Source: Enhygromyxa salina
Lineage (GTDB): Bacteria; Myxococcota_A; Polyangia; Nannocystales; Nannocystaceae
Assembly (NCBI RefSeq): GCF_002994635.1
Contig: NZ_PVNL01000046.1
Location: 1-64,000, forward strand
Reading direction: 5' to 3'
DNA length: 64,000 nt
Below are positions 37,729 to 47,144 of the stretch, in pieces (the stretch's first letter is position 1; each line of letters starts with the position of its first letter). The notes below the pieces were generated by a model, which was given only the letters and a program-made list of their open reading frames with translations, was not told where the DNA came from and ran no database searches. A program made the translations under genes and the position numbers.

Positions 37729-39276
37729 TCACTCGGCGTCGGCCGACTCGCGCCTGTCGAGGTGCGGCACGAACGGGATCAACACCATCATCGGGATCGT
37801 GGCCAGGAACGTGAACCCGAAGTAGGTCGCAAACCCGAGCGCGTCGGCCAAAAACCCGCTGAGCACCCCGGCGACCGTGAAGCTCACGCTCATCAGCGCG
37901 CTGACGATCGCAAAGTGGCCAGCCTTGTGGCGAGGGTCGCAGGTCCGCATCAGGTAGACCATGAACGCCGCGGTCCCCAGCCCGGAGCCGAAATTCTCGG
38001 CGGCCAGCACCGCGGTCACGATCGTATCGGAGGTGGCGCCCGGGTCGGTGCTCATCGCCAGGCCCATGTACAGCAGGTTGAGCAAATTTTGCGCGAGCAC
38101 GAACGGCCAGATCCACCGGCGGAGTCCGTCGCGGGCGATCAGGCGACCGCCGATGATCGTCCCCAGCAGCATCGCGATGGTCCCGGCCCCGCCCTGCATG
38201 GCCGCGTAGGACTCGAGCTCGAGCCCGACGACGTCGTCGAAGAACGGCCAGCTCATCTTGAGCAGGAACGACTCGCCGGTTCGAAACAGCAGCACGAAGG
38301 CCAGCATCAAGCCGATCTTGGGTTGCTCGAGGAAGCTGACGAAGGTGCTGGCGTAGCTCGACAGCCCCGCCTCGCCCGCCTCGCCCGCGGTCCTCATGCG
38401 CCGACGCAGGGCCGGGAGCGCGGCGAGCAAGGCCAACAAGCTCGCGAGCAGGGCGATCCCGATCCACCCGCCGACGCTGATCTTGGTCAGCCACGCGGGC
38501 GCGAGGCTCCGCCAGGCAGCCAGCAGCTGGGTGCCCACCGCCCACGAGCGCTCGAGCCCGTACAGGAGCGTCGCCGCGAGCAAGAACGGCAGCGTCCGCC
38601 AGCTCGCGAGCTTGGCCAGGGTCGTCCACGGCCGCCGCCGGGTCTCGCGATCGGGCAACAACCAGGTGTGGATCCCCAGCAGCAGCGCCATCACCAGCGC
38701 AGCCCCGAGCAGCCCCGCCGTCCATCCGAGCAGCGCACACAGGGCGATCAGCGGCCCCTTGACCAGCAGCCCGGCCACCTTGTAGGCGGCCGCGCGGTAG
38801 CCGACGAAGGTCGACTGATCCCGCTCGGACAGCAGCTCGAGGTAGTAGCCGTCGATCGCAATGTCGTGGGTGGCCGACAGCACGGCCAGCAGCAAGAACC
38901 CGGCCGCGAGCGCGGGCAGCGACGCCGAGCCGGCTGCGGCGAGCAGCCCGAGCAGCACGATCACGATCGTGATCGCGACCTCGCTCGCCAGCAGCCAGCG
39001 ACGCTTGGTCTCGTAGTCGTCGACGAACGGACCCCACAAGAATTTGAGGTTCCACGGCAAGTGAAACAGCGAGGTCAGCCCCACCACCTGCAGCGACGCG
39101 CCGAGCTCCTTGAACAGGATGTCGGCCAGGTTGTTGACGATCGAGTAGGGGTAGCCCTCGGCGAAGTAGGTCGTCGACACCCACGCGTGCGCGCGACGCA
39201 AGCCGGTGGGCGCGGGCGCGGGTGCCTGTCCTGAACCTGTGAGCTCGTCGTTCACGCCCTCCGCGGGGGCTCGCAC
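37729..39276 (-). CDS. AmpG-like MFS transporter
   Basis: A 515-residue, 12-14 helix permease of the AmpG/PAT-like MFS group that imports muropeptides or acetyl-CoA-type substrates. Typical features are TTYFAEGYPYSIVNNLADILFKELGAS, FHLPWNLKFLWGPFVDDYETKRRWL, AVLSATHDIAIDGYYLE and GYRAAAYKVAGLL. Two GTG starts (39276 and 39255) are possible, and the second removes seven residues. A long soluble loop separates the halves at about residues 230-300. Together with NagZ in this window it suggests cell-wall recycling, but AmpG-like is only a family call. Confidence 0.8.
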   Translation of the reverse strand: MRAPAEGVNDELTGSGQAPAPAPTGLRRAHAWVSTTYFAEGYPYSIVNNLADILFKELGASLQVVGLTSLFHLPWNLKFLWGPFVDDYETKRRWLLASEVAITIVIVLLGLLAAAGSASLPALAAGFLLLAVLSATHDIAIDGYYLELLSERDQSTFVGYRAAAYKVAGLLVKGPLIALCALLGWTAGLLGAALVMALLLGIHTWLLPDRETRRRPWTTLAKLASWRTLPFLLAATLLYGLERSWAVGTQLLAAWRSLAPAWLTKISVGGWIGIALLASLLALLAALPALRRRMRTAGEAGEAGLSSYASTFVSFLEQPKIGLMLAFVLLFRTGESFLLKMSWPFFDDVVGLELESYAAMQGGAGTIAMLLGTIIGGRLIARDGLRRWIWPFVLAQNLLNLLYMGLAMSTDPGATSDTIVTAVLAAENFGSGLGTAAFMVYLMRTCDPRHKAGHFAIVSALMSVSFTVAGVLSGFLADALGFATYFGFTFLATIPMMVLIPFVPHLDRRESADAE

Positions 39277-39300
39277 CCCTCGCAGGGGCTACCACGAAGC

Positions 39301-40767
39301 TCAACCGGCTCGTAGTTTCCGGCGCAGCGCGGCCTGTCCCGCGGCGATCGCCAGGACCAGCGCGGCGGCGGCGGCTCCGAGCGCGGGCCGATCAAAGGCT
39401 GGGGCCTCGTGCCAGGCCAGGAAGTGCCGCCAGACCAACAGCGTCGAGGCCAGCGCCAGCGCGGCAAGGGCCCCGCGGACCAGCGGGGTCGCGCGGGCCC
39501 AGGCGAGCCCGAGCCCGAGCGCGGCGAACGGGAGCAGCGGGATCAAGTAGCGGTGGTCTTCGGTGTTGCCACCAAACGGCGTGCGGTGCAGGGCCAGCAT
39601 CACGATCCACGGCGAGAAGCCTGCGAGCGCGCGGATGACCGCGACCCGGGTCCGCGCCGTCGGGTCGCTCGAGCCGCGCTCGCGCCAGGCGATCAGCGGC
39701 ACCGCGAGCAGCCCCGCCAGCGCGATCGGTGACTGGGCGAGCAGCCCCGCGCCGCGGCCGAGGCCCCACAGCGTCCAGATCCCGTCGAAGAAATTACCCG
39801 AGAAGGTCGAGCCGCGCTCGCGCGCGAACTCGAAGTTTTGCTGGTGGTCGTAGCCAACCTCGAGCACGCCGCCGAACGCCGCGTGGTGGTACGCGAGGGT
39901 CGCGACCACGACCGGGGCGGTGCCAAGCAACACCGCTGGCCACGCGCGGAAGTTGATCGCCAGCAAGCTCGCGGGGACGATCGCCAGCAGCAGCAGGTAG
40001 TCACACGAGATCGCCCACGCGCCCGCGAACCCGGTCAGCGCGCCGATCACCGCACGGCGTCGCGCGGCCCCGGCCGCGGGTCGGTCGTGGTCCGCGGCGA
40101 GCACCACGACGCCCAGCAAGAACCCCGCGACCGCCGTCGCGGCGCTGACGTGAGAGTAGAGCGCGCTCGAGTAGGGGCCCCACGCCGAGCCCAGGCCCAG
40201 GCACGACAGCGCGAACAGTCGCGGGCCGAGCCCCGCGAGCGACTCGTCAAACCGGCGCAGCATGGCCGCGACGAACAGCAGCCCGACCACCCCCACCAGC
40301 GCCGCGTGGATCGAGATCGCCAGCGAGGTCCCGATCAGCTTGGCGAGCTGCGGGCCGGCGACCCGAGCTCCCGCGCTCCGCTTCGCGTAGGTCGCGATGT
40401 AGGGGCCGGCGGCGGGCAGCGGCTCGACCGGACGGTTGGCCTGGGCCTGTCGCATCGCTCGCTCGAACATCGCGGGGTCGAGCTGGTCGCCGATGAAGAC
40501 CCCAGCCAGGGCCGCGAAGGCCGTGCCGGGAGGACGGTCGGAGTAGGTGTGACCGCCGCGTTGGGCGAGATCGACCTCCAGCGTCAGCGCGCGATCGGGA
40601 TCGATCTGCGTGTGTCCGCGGAGCACCAGCGCGCGGGCCAGGGCCAGGTGTGATCCGTCGTTGCTGCTCAGCAGGCCCGAGCTGTTGGCGAGCCACACGA
40701 ACACCAGCAGCGCGAGCAGGGCTGGCAGGCGCCACGGTCGATCGAGATCTGGTTGGTCTGCGTTCAT
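39301..40767 (-). CDS. GT-C-like multi-pass membrane protein
   Basis: A 488-residue protein with about 11 hydrophobic segments. The first extracytoplasmic loop has NDGSHLALARALVLRGH and SDRPPGTAFAAL, matching the acidic and Pro-rich loops of GT-C glycosyltransferases (ArnT/PMT type), and a late HRTPFGGNTEDHRYLIPLLPFAALG resembles their second half. ATG at 40767 is chosen since the preceding 41 residues of the open frame are Arg-rich and unlike an N-terminus. It may transfer a sugar from a polyprenyl phosphate, but the donor and acceptor cannot be inferred. Confidence 0.6.
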   Translation of the reverse strand: MNADQPDLDRPWRLPALLALLVFVWLANSSGLLSSNDGSHLALARALVLRGHTQIDPDRALTLEVDLAQRGGHTYSDRPPGTAFAALAGVFIGDQLDPAMFERAMRQAQANRPVEPLPAAGPYIATYAKRSAGARVAGPQLAKLIGTSLAISIHAALVGVVGLLFVAAMLRRFDESLAGLGPRLFALSCLGLGSAWGPYSSALYSHVSAATAVAGFLLGVVVLAADHDRPAAGAARRRAVIGALTGFAGAWAISCDYLLLLAIVPASLLAINFRAWPAVLLGTAPVVVATLAYHHAAFGGVLEVGYDHQQNFEFARERGSTFSGNFFDGIWTLWGLGRGAGLLAQSPIALAGLLAVPLIAWRERGSSDPTARTRVAVIRALAGFSPWIVMLALHRTPFGGNTEDHRYLIPLLPFAALGLGLAWARATPLVRGALAALALASTLLVWRHFLAWHEAPAFDRPALGAAAAALVLAIAAGQAALRRKLRAG

Positions 40768-41089
40768 CGGCCGCGCTCGCAGATCTGTCACAGGCCGCTC
40801 GCGGTGCTCACCGGCCCCAGTATGCCTGCGAAAATTGAGCGTTTTTGTCCTGGAGACTTGGCGTGACCTGCGGACCCTCGCGCGGCTCACAATTCGGTCG
40901 GCTCGCGCAAATTTTTTTTCGAGCGCGAGCTCGCGGACGCCTGACCAAGCGTCCCGGATCGACCCACTAGAGGGCGTCGCAAACCTCCCCAGTCCGCGCT
41001 CGGTCCCCGCGCAGCCCCGTCGAGCGGCGCGGGAGCTGGCGCGATGGGTTTAATCGCTGCGCGACGGCGAAGATCGTTATCGTGCTCGC
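40768..41089. other. 322-base divergent intergenic region
   Basis: It lies between the GT-C-like gene (minus) and the DASS symporter gene (plus). It contains an A/T-rich patch with eight T residues at 40912-40919, a perfect palindrome CGCGAGCTCGCG at 40924-40935, and no convincing ORF or RNA gene. It probably carries both promoters, but I see no clear -35/-10 pair. Confidence 0.6.
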
Positions 41090-42646
41090 GTGACCGAGGG
41101 AGCCGACGCGCGAGCCCCAGCGATCCGGACCAGCGACGCCGAGGCTCGCTTCGATCGCACCCGCGCGAGGGTGGGGTTGGTGCTCGCGCCGCTGGCGCTG
41201 ATCGTCCTGCTGTCGGTCCCGATGCCCGGCTCGAGCCCGGCCGCCCAGCGCGTGCTCGCGATCGCCGGCATGACCGTCGTGCTGTGGATCTCCGAGGCGA
41301 TCCCGCTCGCGGTCTCAGCCCTGCTCGCGCCCGCGCTCGCGGTGATGATGGACGTGGCTCCGGCGCAGCAGGTCTTCGCCCCGTTCGCGCATCCGCTGAT
41401 CTTCATGTTCATCGGCGGCTTCATCCTGGCCGAGGCGCTGTCCGTGCACGGCTTCGACCGACGTGCGGCGCTGTGGCTGCTGACGCGGAAATTCGTGCGG
41501 GGATCGCCTGCACGATCGATGGTCGTCGTCGCAGTCACCGCGTTCGGGTTCTCGATGTGGATCAACAACACGGCGACCACGGCCATGATGATCCCGATCG
41601 CGGTCGGCTTGTGCACGAGCATTCGCAAGCTGTGCCCCGCGGACCCCGAGGTCCTCGCCAAGCAGCGCCGGTTCGAAGAGGGCATGTTGATCTCGCTGGC
41701 CAGCGCCGCCTCGATTGGGGGTCTGTGCACCCCAATCGGCACGGCCCCCAACATGATCGCGGTCGCCGAGCTCGAGCACTTCGCCGGCGTGCGCATCGAT
41801 TTTCTGCAGTGGATGAGCTTCGCCGTGCCGGTCAGCGTCGCGTCGCTGATCGTCATGCTGATCCTCGCGCGGCGCCGATGGCCGCCCGCGCTCGACTACG
41901 TGGAGGGCCTGACCGACTCGGTCGCGCGCGAGCTGGCCGCGCTGGGCCCGATGAGCCGAGCCGAGCGGCGGGCGGTCTGTGTATTTGGTGTTGCGCTGAT
42001 CGGGTGGTTGACGCCTTCGTTGCTCAGGCTCGCGCTCGGCGAAGCCGCGCTGGCGACGGCCTGGGCCCAGCGGGCCTTGCCCGAAGGTGTTGTCGCCATG
42101 ATCGCGGCCAGTTTGTTGTTTGTGGTCCCGTCGGACCCGCGCGCACGAGGCGACGCACCCGCGCTGATGACCTGGGCGAGCGCGACCAAGATCGACTGGG
42201 GAACCGTGTTCTTGTTGGGGGGTGGGCTGGCGCTCGGCGGCTTGGCGACCGACACGGGGCTCGCGGGCTCGATCGGGACCGCGGTCGACGCGGGGCTCGG
42301 TCAGAACGCCGCTCCGTTCCTGGTGCTGCTGGTGATCACGGCGGTCGTCATCACCCTCACCGAGCTGGTCAGCAACACGGCGACGGTCAGCATGCTGCTG
42401 CCGATCATCATCCCGCTCGGTGCTCAGGCTGGCGGAGATCCGGTCCCGTTGGTGCTCACGGCCACGTTCGCCGCGAGCTTCGCGTTCATGCTCCCCGTTG
42501 CGACGCCACCCAACGCGATCGCGTATGGCACCGGGCTCGTGCGACTGCCGAGCATGGTCAGCTTCGGCGCGCGCCTCAACCTCCTGGGTCTGGTGCTGCT
42601 CGTCGCCGCTGGGGCTTGGTTGCTGCCCGCGATCCGGATGTTGTGA
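41090..42646 (+). CDS. DASS/SLC13-family sodium:anion symporter
   Basis: A 518-residue inner-membrane transporter for dicarboxylates or other anions driven by sodium. The repeat-related motifs FSMWINNTATTAMMIPIA (first half) and ELVSNTATVSMLLPIIIPLG (second half) correspond to the two SNT/NNT sodium- and substrate-binding tips of the family. The N-terminus is polar for 25 residues before helix 1. GTG at 41090 is the only start near helix 1. No regulator or dicarboxylate-metabolism gene is adjacent; the ThDP operon follows in the same direction after 235 bases. Confidence 0.88.
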   Translation: MTEGADARAPAIRTSDAEARFDRTRARVGLVLAPLALIVLLSVPMPGSSPAAQRVLAIAGMTVVLWISEAIPLAVSALLAPALAVMMDVAPAQQVFAPFAHPLIFMFIGGFILAEALSVHGFDRRAALWLLTRKFVRGSPARSMVVVAVTAFGFSMWINNTATTAMMIPIAVGLCTSIRKLCPADPEVLAKQRRFEEGMLISLASAASIGGLCTPIGTAPNMIAVAELEHFAGVRIDFLQWMSFAVPVSVASLIVMLILARRRWPPALDYVEGLTDSVARELAALGPMSRAERRAVCVFGVALIGWLTPSLLRLALGEAALATAWAQRALPEGVVAMIAASLLFVVPSDPRARGDAPALMTWASATKIDWGTVFLLGGGLALGGLATDTGLAGSIGTAVDAGLGQNAAPFLVLLVITAVVITLTELVSNTATVSMLLPIIIPLGAQAGGDPVPLVLTATFAASFAFMLPVATPPNAIAYGTGLVRLPSMVSFGARLNLLGLVLLVAAGAWLLPAIRML

Positions 42647-42881
42647 GTGACGCGTCGCCACGCTCGATTTCGATCTGCGCGGTCGCGAAGTGCGACTCTG
42701 AACACACACCAGCGCCGAAGGTCCTACACCATAAAATGTGGTCAATGCAGGTGTGGCGATTTGCCCCACGCGAACAGTTGCTGGTCATTCCCAACAGAAA
42801 GCGATAGCATCCCGATATCCGGCGCGTAGCGGCAACCTGTGGCCGTACAGTCGCCTGGTCGCGTAAGGACGGAGAGATCCG

Positions 42882-44618
42882 ATGAGTATCAATTCCTCCC
42901 ACAAATTCGTGCCGCGAGCGGTACCCGCACAACGGGAGACCCGAGTTGCCGACCAGATCGCCGAGGTCCTGCTTCGTCACCGGATTGACCGTGTGTTCGG
43001 AATCCCGGGAGGCACCATTTCTCCGGTATTCGACGCCCTGTACGGTGCTGGCATCGAAATGGTGACTTGCCAGCACGAGACCATGGCCGTGTACGCAGCG
43101 GCCGGATACGCGCGGGCGACTGGCAGCCCCGGGGTCGTCGCGGTGACATCGGGCCCAGGTGCTCTCAATGCACTCACTGGTCTCGCATCCGCGGGTCGCG
43201 ATGAGCTCCCAGTGATGGTGCTCTCGGGTGAGTCGGACATGGGAAATTTCGGGCGCTCACCGCTGCAAGATGGCAGCGCGTCGGGCCTCGATCTGATGAC
43301 AATGGTCCGGCCGCTCACCAAGTTCGCCGAGCTCGCGCTGCGGCCCGAGCGGGCCCCGACGGTCGTCGATCAGGGGCTCTCGGTGATCAGTCAGCAACCG
43401 CACGGCGCCGCGTTCGTCAGCCTGCCCGTCAACCTCACGCACTCCTCGGTGCTGCCCTCGCGCATGCCCGCGCTGATCAGCCGCGGGCTCGAGCCAGACC
43501 TCGCCACGTGTCGTCAGATCGCCAACATGCTCGGCGGTACGGCCGACAGCGCGACCCGTCCGGCGATCATGCTGGGCATCGGCGCCAAGCGGGCCGGGGT
43601 CGGCCAGCTGGTGCTCGAGATCGCCGAGACCCTGCGGATCCCGGTGTTCACGGATATCGAGGGCAAGGGCGTGTTCCCCGAGAGCCACCCGCTGTCACTC
43701 GGTGTGTTCGGTGTCGGCAATCGCGGCAACGCCCACGCGTACATGTCCGAGCCGGTCGACTTGCTGCTCACGATCGGCTGTCGGTTCGACGACACCACGA
43801 CCGCGGGCTACGCCGAGGTGCTGCGGCCCGAGTACGGCCAGATGATCCAGCTCGACCACGACCCGCATCGCATGGGTCGGTCCTACGCGCCGGACCTCGC
43901 AATGTGTGCAGACCTCGGTCGCACGCTCCAGCTGATTCAAGAATTACTTCCCACCCCGACGCCGCAGCTGATCTTGCAGCGCGATCGCGGGGCGCGGATG
44001 TTCCGGCCGCGACCCGAGCCGCCCGCAACCTTCGACAGCAAGGCGCCCCACGATCCCCGCATCATCGCGCCCGCGCTCAAAGAGGTCATCGGCCCCGACG
44101 CGGCCTACTGCTGCGACATCGGCAACCACATGTTGTTCACCGCGCAGAACCTCGCGGTCGAGCGGCCCGACGCGTTTTGGGTCTCGCTCGGGCTCGGCGG
44201 CATGGGCTCGGGCATCGGCACCGCGATCGGCATGCAGCTGGCGTACGGTCACCTCAGCCAGGTCGTGTGCGTGTGCGGCGACGGCAGCATGATGATGTGC
44301 GGCAACGAGCTGGCCACCTGTGCGCGCTACGGGATCCCGCTGATCGTCATCGTGTTCAACGATCGGCACCTCGGCATGGTCGACCAGGGCTTCCGCAGCC
44401 TCTACGGTCGCTCGCCCAACTTCCAGAACCCGGACATCGACTTCTCGTCCTACGGCCGCTCGCTCGGGCTCAACGCGGAGCGCCTGAACGACCTCGCGGA
44501 TCTGCGCGGGATCATCGAGCAGTACCAGGGCAAGCCGCTGCTGATCGACGTGCCGATCGATCCGAACATCAGCACCTCGAACCCGCGGGTCGACATCCTC
44601 AGCAGCGGGCATGACTGA
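42882..44618 (+). CDS. Acetolactate-synthase-like ThDP-dependent enzyme
   Basis: A 578-residue thiamine diphosphate enzyme of the ALS/benzoylformate-decarboxylase class. The catalytic Glu region CQHETMAVYAAAGYARATG, the central Rossmann-like domain (LLLTIGCRFDDTTTAGY) and the ThDP/Mg motif GDGSMMMCGNELATCARYG ... IVIVFND are all present. Such enzymes decarboxylate a 2-oxo acid and may ligate the product to another carbonyl. No regulatory subunit (ilvN) follows; instead it overlaps by 8 bases a citrate-synthase-like gene, so a special pathway is likely rather than branched-chain synthesis. The 20-residue N-terminus before the first domain is non-conserved. Confidence 0.85.
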   Translation: MSINSSHKFVPRAVPAQRETRVADQIAEVLLRHRIDRVFGIPGGTISPVFDALYGAGIEMVTCQHETMAVYAAAGYARATGSPGVVAVTSGPGALNALTGLASAGRDELPVMVLSGESDMGNFGRSPLQDGSASGLDLMTMVRPLTKFAELALRPERAPTVVDQGLSVISQQPHGAAFVSLPVNLTHSSVLPSRMPALISRGLEPDLATCRQIANMLGGTADSATRPAIMLGIGAKRAGVGQLVLEIAETLRIPVFTDIEGKGVFPESHPLSLGVFGVGNRGNAHAYMSEPVDLLLTIGCRFDDTTTAGYAEVLRPEYGQMIQLDHDPHRMGRSYAPDLAMCADLGRTLQLIQELLPTPTPQLILQRDRGARMFRPRPEPPATFDSKAPHDPRIIAPALKEVIGPDAAYCCDIGNHMLFTAQNLAVERPDAFWVSLGLGGMGSGIGTAIGMQLAYGHLSQVVCVCGDGSMMMCGNELATCARYGIPLIVIVFNDRHLGMVDQGFRSLYGRSPNFQNPDIDFSSYGRSLGLNAERLNDLADLRGIIEQYQGKPLLIDVPIDPNISTSNPRVDILSSGHD

Positions 44619-45393
44619 GCGGCCCGCCGCCAACAAGCCGTTCGAGGACGGCCCCGCCCAGCTGCTCCCGGCCCCCGACACGCTCGCCGGCCACGTGGTC
44701 GACTGGCGCGACGGGGGAGCGATCCACGGGGTCGGTGTGCTCGACGATCTCGCGGTCCACTACGCGCCGCACGAGGTGCTGCTGCTCGGGCTGACCGGCA
44801 CCGAGCCCTCGAAGATCCACGGCCGGGCGTTTGGCGTCGCGCTCACGCTGATCTCGGCGAGCCACGTCGGCACCGCGCCCACGCACTCGGCGGTCCTCGC
44901 CCGGGTGTCGGGCGCCCCGACCTCCGGGATCATCGCAACCGCAGGGCTGGTCGCCGCGCGCGAGGCTGAGCACGTGCTCACGACCCACGAGGCGTTGATC
45001 ACGTGGCTCGATCAGCACGATGGCCAGCTCGACCGCACGCCCGGCAGCTTCAGCGGCTGGGCGCAGCGCGACCCAAGCTGGCGGCGGCGTGTGCTCGACG
45101 CGAGCGGGCTCGATCTCCCCGCGCTGGATGTCGCGCGCGACGAGGCCTCGGCCGCGCTGATCGTGTTTCACCAGCTGGGCTTGCGAAGGCCGGCGCAGCT
45201 GGTCGCCGCCTGGTCGTGGGCACGGATGATCGGCTCGCTGGCCGAGTCGCTGGCCGAGCAGGGTCTGGACATTCGCAGCTACCCGCTGCGGCTCCCACAC
45301 TATGACTACATTGAGGACGACACTGAGGACGTCATTGCGGACTCCACCCCAACCGACACCGACGACATTGGTGATTGCGCCGAGGTACCATGA
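44611..45393 (+). CDS. Citrate-synthase-fold protein A (short, divergent)
   Basis: A 260-residue protein related to citrate synthase and citryl-CoA lyase. The clearest segment is ALTLISASHVGTAPTHSAVLARVSGAP, aligned with the helix before the catalytic His loop, and ALIVFHQLGLRRPAQLVAAWSWARMIGSLAESLAEQG, aligned with the C-terminal helices. The catalytic HGG is replaced near LVAAREAEHVLTTH and no PGFGH motif is found. The N-terminal 60 residues (HVVDWRDGGAIHGVGVLDDLAV) are strand-like. It overlaps both neighbours in the operon (8 and 4 bases). Length is close to citryl-CoA lyase. It may pair with protein B; its activity is unknown. Confidence 0.65.
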   Translation: MTERPAANKPFEDGPAQLLPAPDTLAGHVVDWRDGGAIHGVGVLDDLAVHYAPHEVLLLGLTGTEPSKIHGRAFGVALTLISASHVGTAPTHSAVLARVSGAPTSGIIATAGLVAAREAEHVLTTHEALITWLDQHDGQLDRTPGSFSGWAQRDPSWRRRVLDASGLDLPALDVARDEASAALIVFHQLGLRRPAQLVAAWSWARMIGSLAESLAEQGLDIRSYPLRLPHYDYIEDDTEDVIADSTPTDTDDIGDCAEVP

Positions 45394-46187
45394 GTCGACT
45401 TCCCACGCGGGTAGCGAAGACCGGTTGGGGTGACCATCGCTTTCAGGGCTACGCCGTGTATGCCGAGCTGCTGGGGCACACCTCGATCGGTCAGGTGCTG
45501 GCGCTGTGCATGGGCGTGCGGCTAGACGCCGAGCAGGGCGCGGTGCTCGACGAGATGTTCGTGAGCAGCTTGCTCGCTGACCCACACATCTGGCCGCTGA
45601 AGCTGTCTCGCGTGGCCGGGGCGCACGGCGGCTCGACGATGACCGGCCTCGCGGCCGGTCTGCTCGCCCTCGAGGGCAAGGTGACAGGCTCCGGGCCGGC
45701 CGGCCCCATGTCGGCGTGGCTGCACCGGCTCGTCGAGCTCGAGCCCAGCGCGGCGCGTGACGAGATCCAGGCGAGCGTGAGCTCGGGCCAGCGGCTGCCG
45801 GGCTTCGGGGTCCCGGCGCGAAAGGCTGACGAGCGAGTCATCGCGCTCACGCGTTGCCTGGTCGCGCGTGGACGCCACACGATGCCACATTGGGCGATGT
45901 GGGCGCAGATCGCCGAGCTCAGCCGCACGCGCGGCGTCGAGCCAAATATCGCCAGTGCCTTCAGCGCGGCCGCGCTCGATCTCGGTATACCCCCCGGTCG
46001 GGTCGAGCCGTTGTTTGCGATGGCGCTGCTGCCCTGTTTCTTGCCCAACGCCGTCGAGGGTGCCGAGCAACAGCCAGAGATCTTGCGCGAGGTCCCGCGT
46101 GAGGATCTCGAGTATCGGGGGGCACCCCGGCGACCAAGCCTTCGGGCCGCCGCGACGGGTGACCCAACATTGGATCCGCGAGTGTGA
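45390..46187 (+). CDS. Citrate-synthase-fold protein B (short, divergent)
   Basis: A 265-residue citrate-synthase/citryl-CoA-lyase relative. AHGGSTMTGLAAGLLALEG corresponds to the catalytic His274-type loop and LPGFGVPARKADERV to the second His loop, but the second His is Val here. PNIASAFSAAALDLGIPPG aligns with PNVDFYSG, where the catalytic Asp is Ala. These assignments come from visual alignment. ATG at 45390 follows a GAGG site and overlaps the stop of protein A (ATGA). With one conserved His and two lost residues, ordinary citrate synthase activity is unlikely for B alone. Confidence 0.65.
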   Translation: MSRLPTRVAKTGWGDHRFQGYAVYAELLGHTSIGQVLALCMGVRLDAEQGAVLDEMFVSSLLADPHIWPLKLSRVAGAHGGSTMTGLAAGLLALEGKVTGSGPAGPMSAWLHRLVELEPSAARDEIQASVSSGQRLPGFGVPARKADERVIALTRCLVARGRHTMPHWAMWAQIAELSRTRGVEPNIASAFSAAALDLGIPPGRVEPLFAMALLPCFLPNAVEGAEQQPEILREVPREDLEYRGAPRRPSLRAAATGDPTLDPRV

Positions 46188-46228
46188 ACACCACGCGCCT
46201 CGCAACATTGTCACCGCGGTCTGGGAAT

Positions 46229-46246
46229 TTGGTAGCTATATACCAA
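46229..46246. promoter_or_regulatory. Inverted repeat upstream of the SDR gene
   Basis: TTGGTA-GCTATA-TACCAA is a 6+6 inverted repeat about 85 bases upstream of the SDR start in AT-rich DNA. It could be an operator; no matching regulator gene is nearby. Confidence 0.35.
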
Positions 46247-46275
46247 CCTGCAGGCTAAGGTGGATTCCCGTGGGC

Positions 46276-46298
46276 CCCGTGACCATGTGCCTCACGGG
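46276..46298 (+). terminator. Hairpin between citrate-synthase-like B and SDR genes
   Basis: A 7-bp stem (CCCGTGA / TCACGGG) with a nine-base loop lies 88 bases after the stop of protein B and 33 bases before the SDR start. It could be a terminator or a leader structure; the T-run is missing. Confidence 0.35.
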
Positions 46299-46330
46299 TC
46301 ACGCTCATCGAGTCGGGGTTCGGTGTTGGT

Positions 46331-47131
46331 GTGCGCAATCTAAACCAGAAAGTCATCGTACTCACCGGAGCGAGCTCTGGCATTGGTCGCGCGACTGCCC
46401 TCGCGCTGGCAGCTGAGGGCGCCGTGCTGCATCTGGTCGCGCGGCGTGAGCAGCGGCTCGCAGAGGTCTGCAGCGAAGCGAACGCGCGAGGTGGCACCGC
46501 GACCGCGCACGCCTTTGATGTCCGCGACACCGAAGCGTTCGCGCGCATGGCCAGTCGAGTTCACGCCGACCATGGCCGGGTCGACGTATTGATCAACAAC
46601 GCGGGGGTCGGCGCGACCAAGGCATTCCTGGAGACCACCGACGACGACTGGGCGTGGACCTTCGACACGAACTTCCACGCCGTCGTCCGAGGGATTCGCA
46701 TGTTCCTTCCCACCATGATTGAGCATGGAGGCGGGACGATCGTGAACGTGGCCTCGCTCGCCGGGGTCATGGCCAACACCCTGGCAGCCTACTCCGCGTC
46801 CAAGTTCGCCGTCGTGGGCATGTCCGAGTCGCTGCTGCTCGAATACGGCGACAAGGGACTGAACGTCGTGGTCGTGTGCCCTGGTGTCATCTCCACGGAG
46901 ATCGCCACCGCGTCAATCGACGCGGGGCGGACCAACGGCGTGATCGGGCCGTCGTTGCAGAAGTTGCTGGCCGCGCATGGAGCGGCGCCCGAGCAGGTCG
47001 CTCGGGATCTGGTCCGGGCGATCCGGCACCCACGCTTCATCGTTCCCACGCCGATGCATGCGACCGTGCTGCGCAGGGTTCACCGCATGTTCCCAGACCT
47101 GGCCCGGATGTTGACGCGCCGCCTGAGCTAG
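46331..47131 (+). CDS. Short-chain dehydrogenase/reductase
   Basis: A 266-residue classical SDR that reduces or oxidises a carbonyl/alcohol with NAD(P). It has the cofactor loop TGASSGIGRATA, NNAGVG, the active-site Ser in IVNVASLAGV and the YSASK catalytic pair, then PGVISTEIA. The extended C-terminus (RRVHRMFPDLARML) is typical of membrane-associated acyl or sterol SDRs, which is weak evidence. It is in the same direction as the ThDP/citrate-synthase-like operon after 143 bases, so co-regulation is possible. Confidence 0.85.
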   Translation: MRNLNQKVIVLTGASSGIGRATALALAAEGAVLHLVARREQRLAEVCSEANARGGTATAHAFDVRDTEAFARMASRVHADHGRVDVLINNAGVGATKAFLETTDDDWAWTFDTNFHAVVRGIRMFLPTMIEHGGGTIVNVASLAGVMANTLAAYSASKFAVVGMSESLLLEYGDKGLNVVVVCPGVISTEIATASIDAGRTNGVIGPSLQKLLAAHGAAPEQVARDLVRAIRHPRFIVPTPMHATVLRRVHRMFPDLARMLTRRLS

Positions 47132-47144
47132 CGCGTCAGAGCTG

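Noticed and set aside
37579..39234. 551-residue plus-strand ORF opposite the AmpG-like gene
   Set aside because: Composition is Arg/Gln/Asp-rich; the minus strand has a full membrane transporter.
40912..40935. T-run and palindrome as a terminator
   Set aside because: The T-run precedes rather than follows the palindrome on the plus strand, and follows as A-run on the minus strand.
46276..46298. tRNA-like or riboswitch structure
   Set aside because: Only a simple 7-bp hairpin is visible, with no conserved loop.
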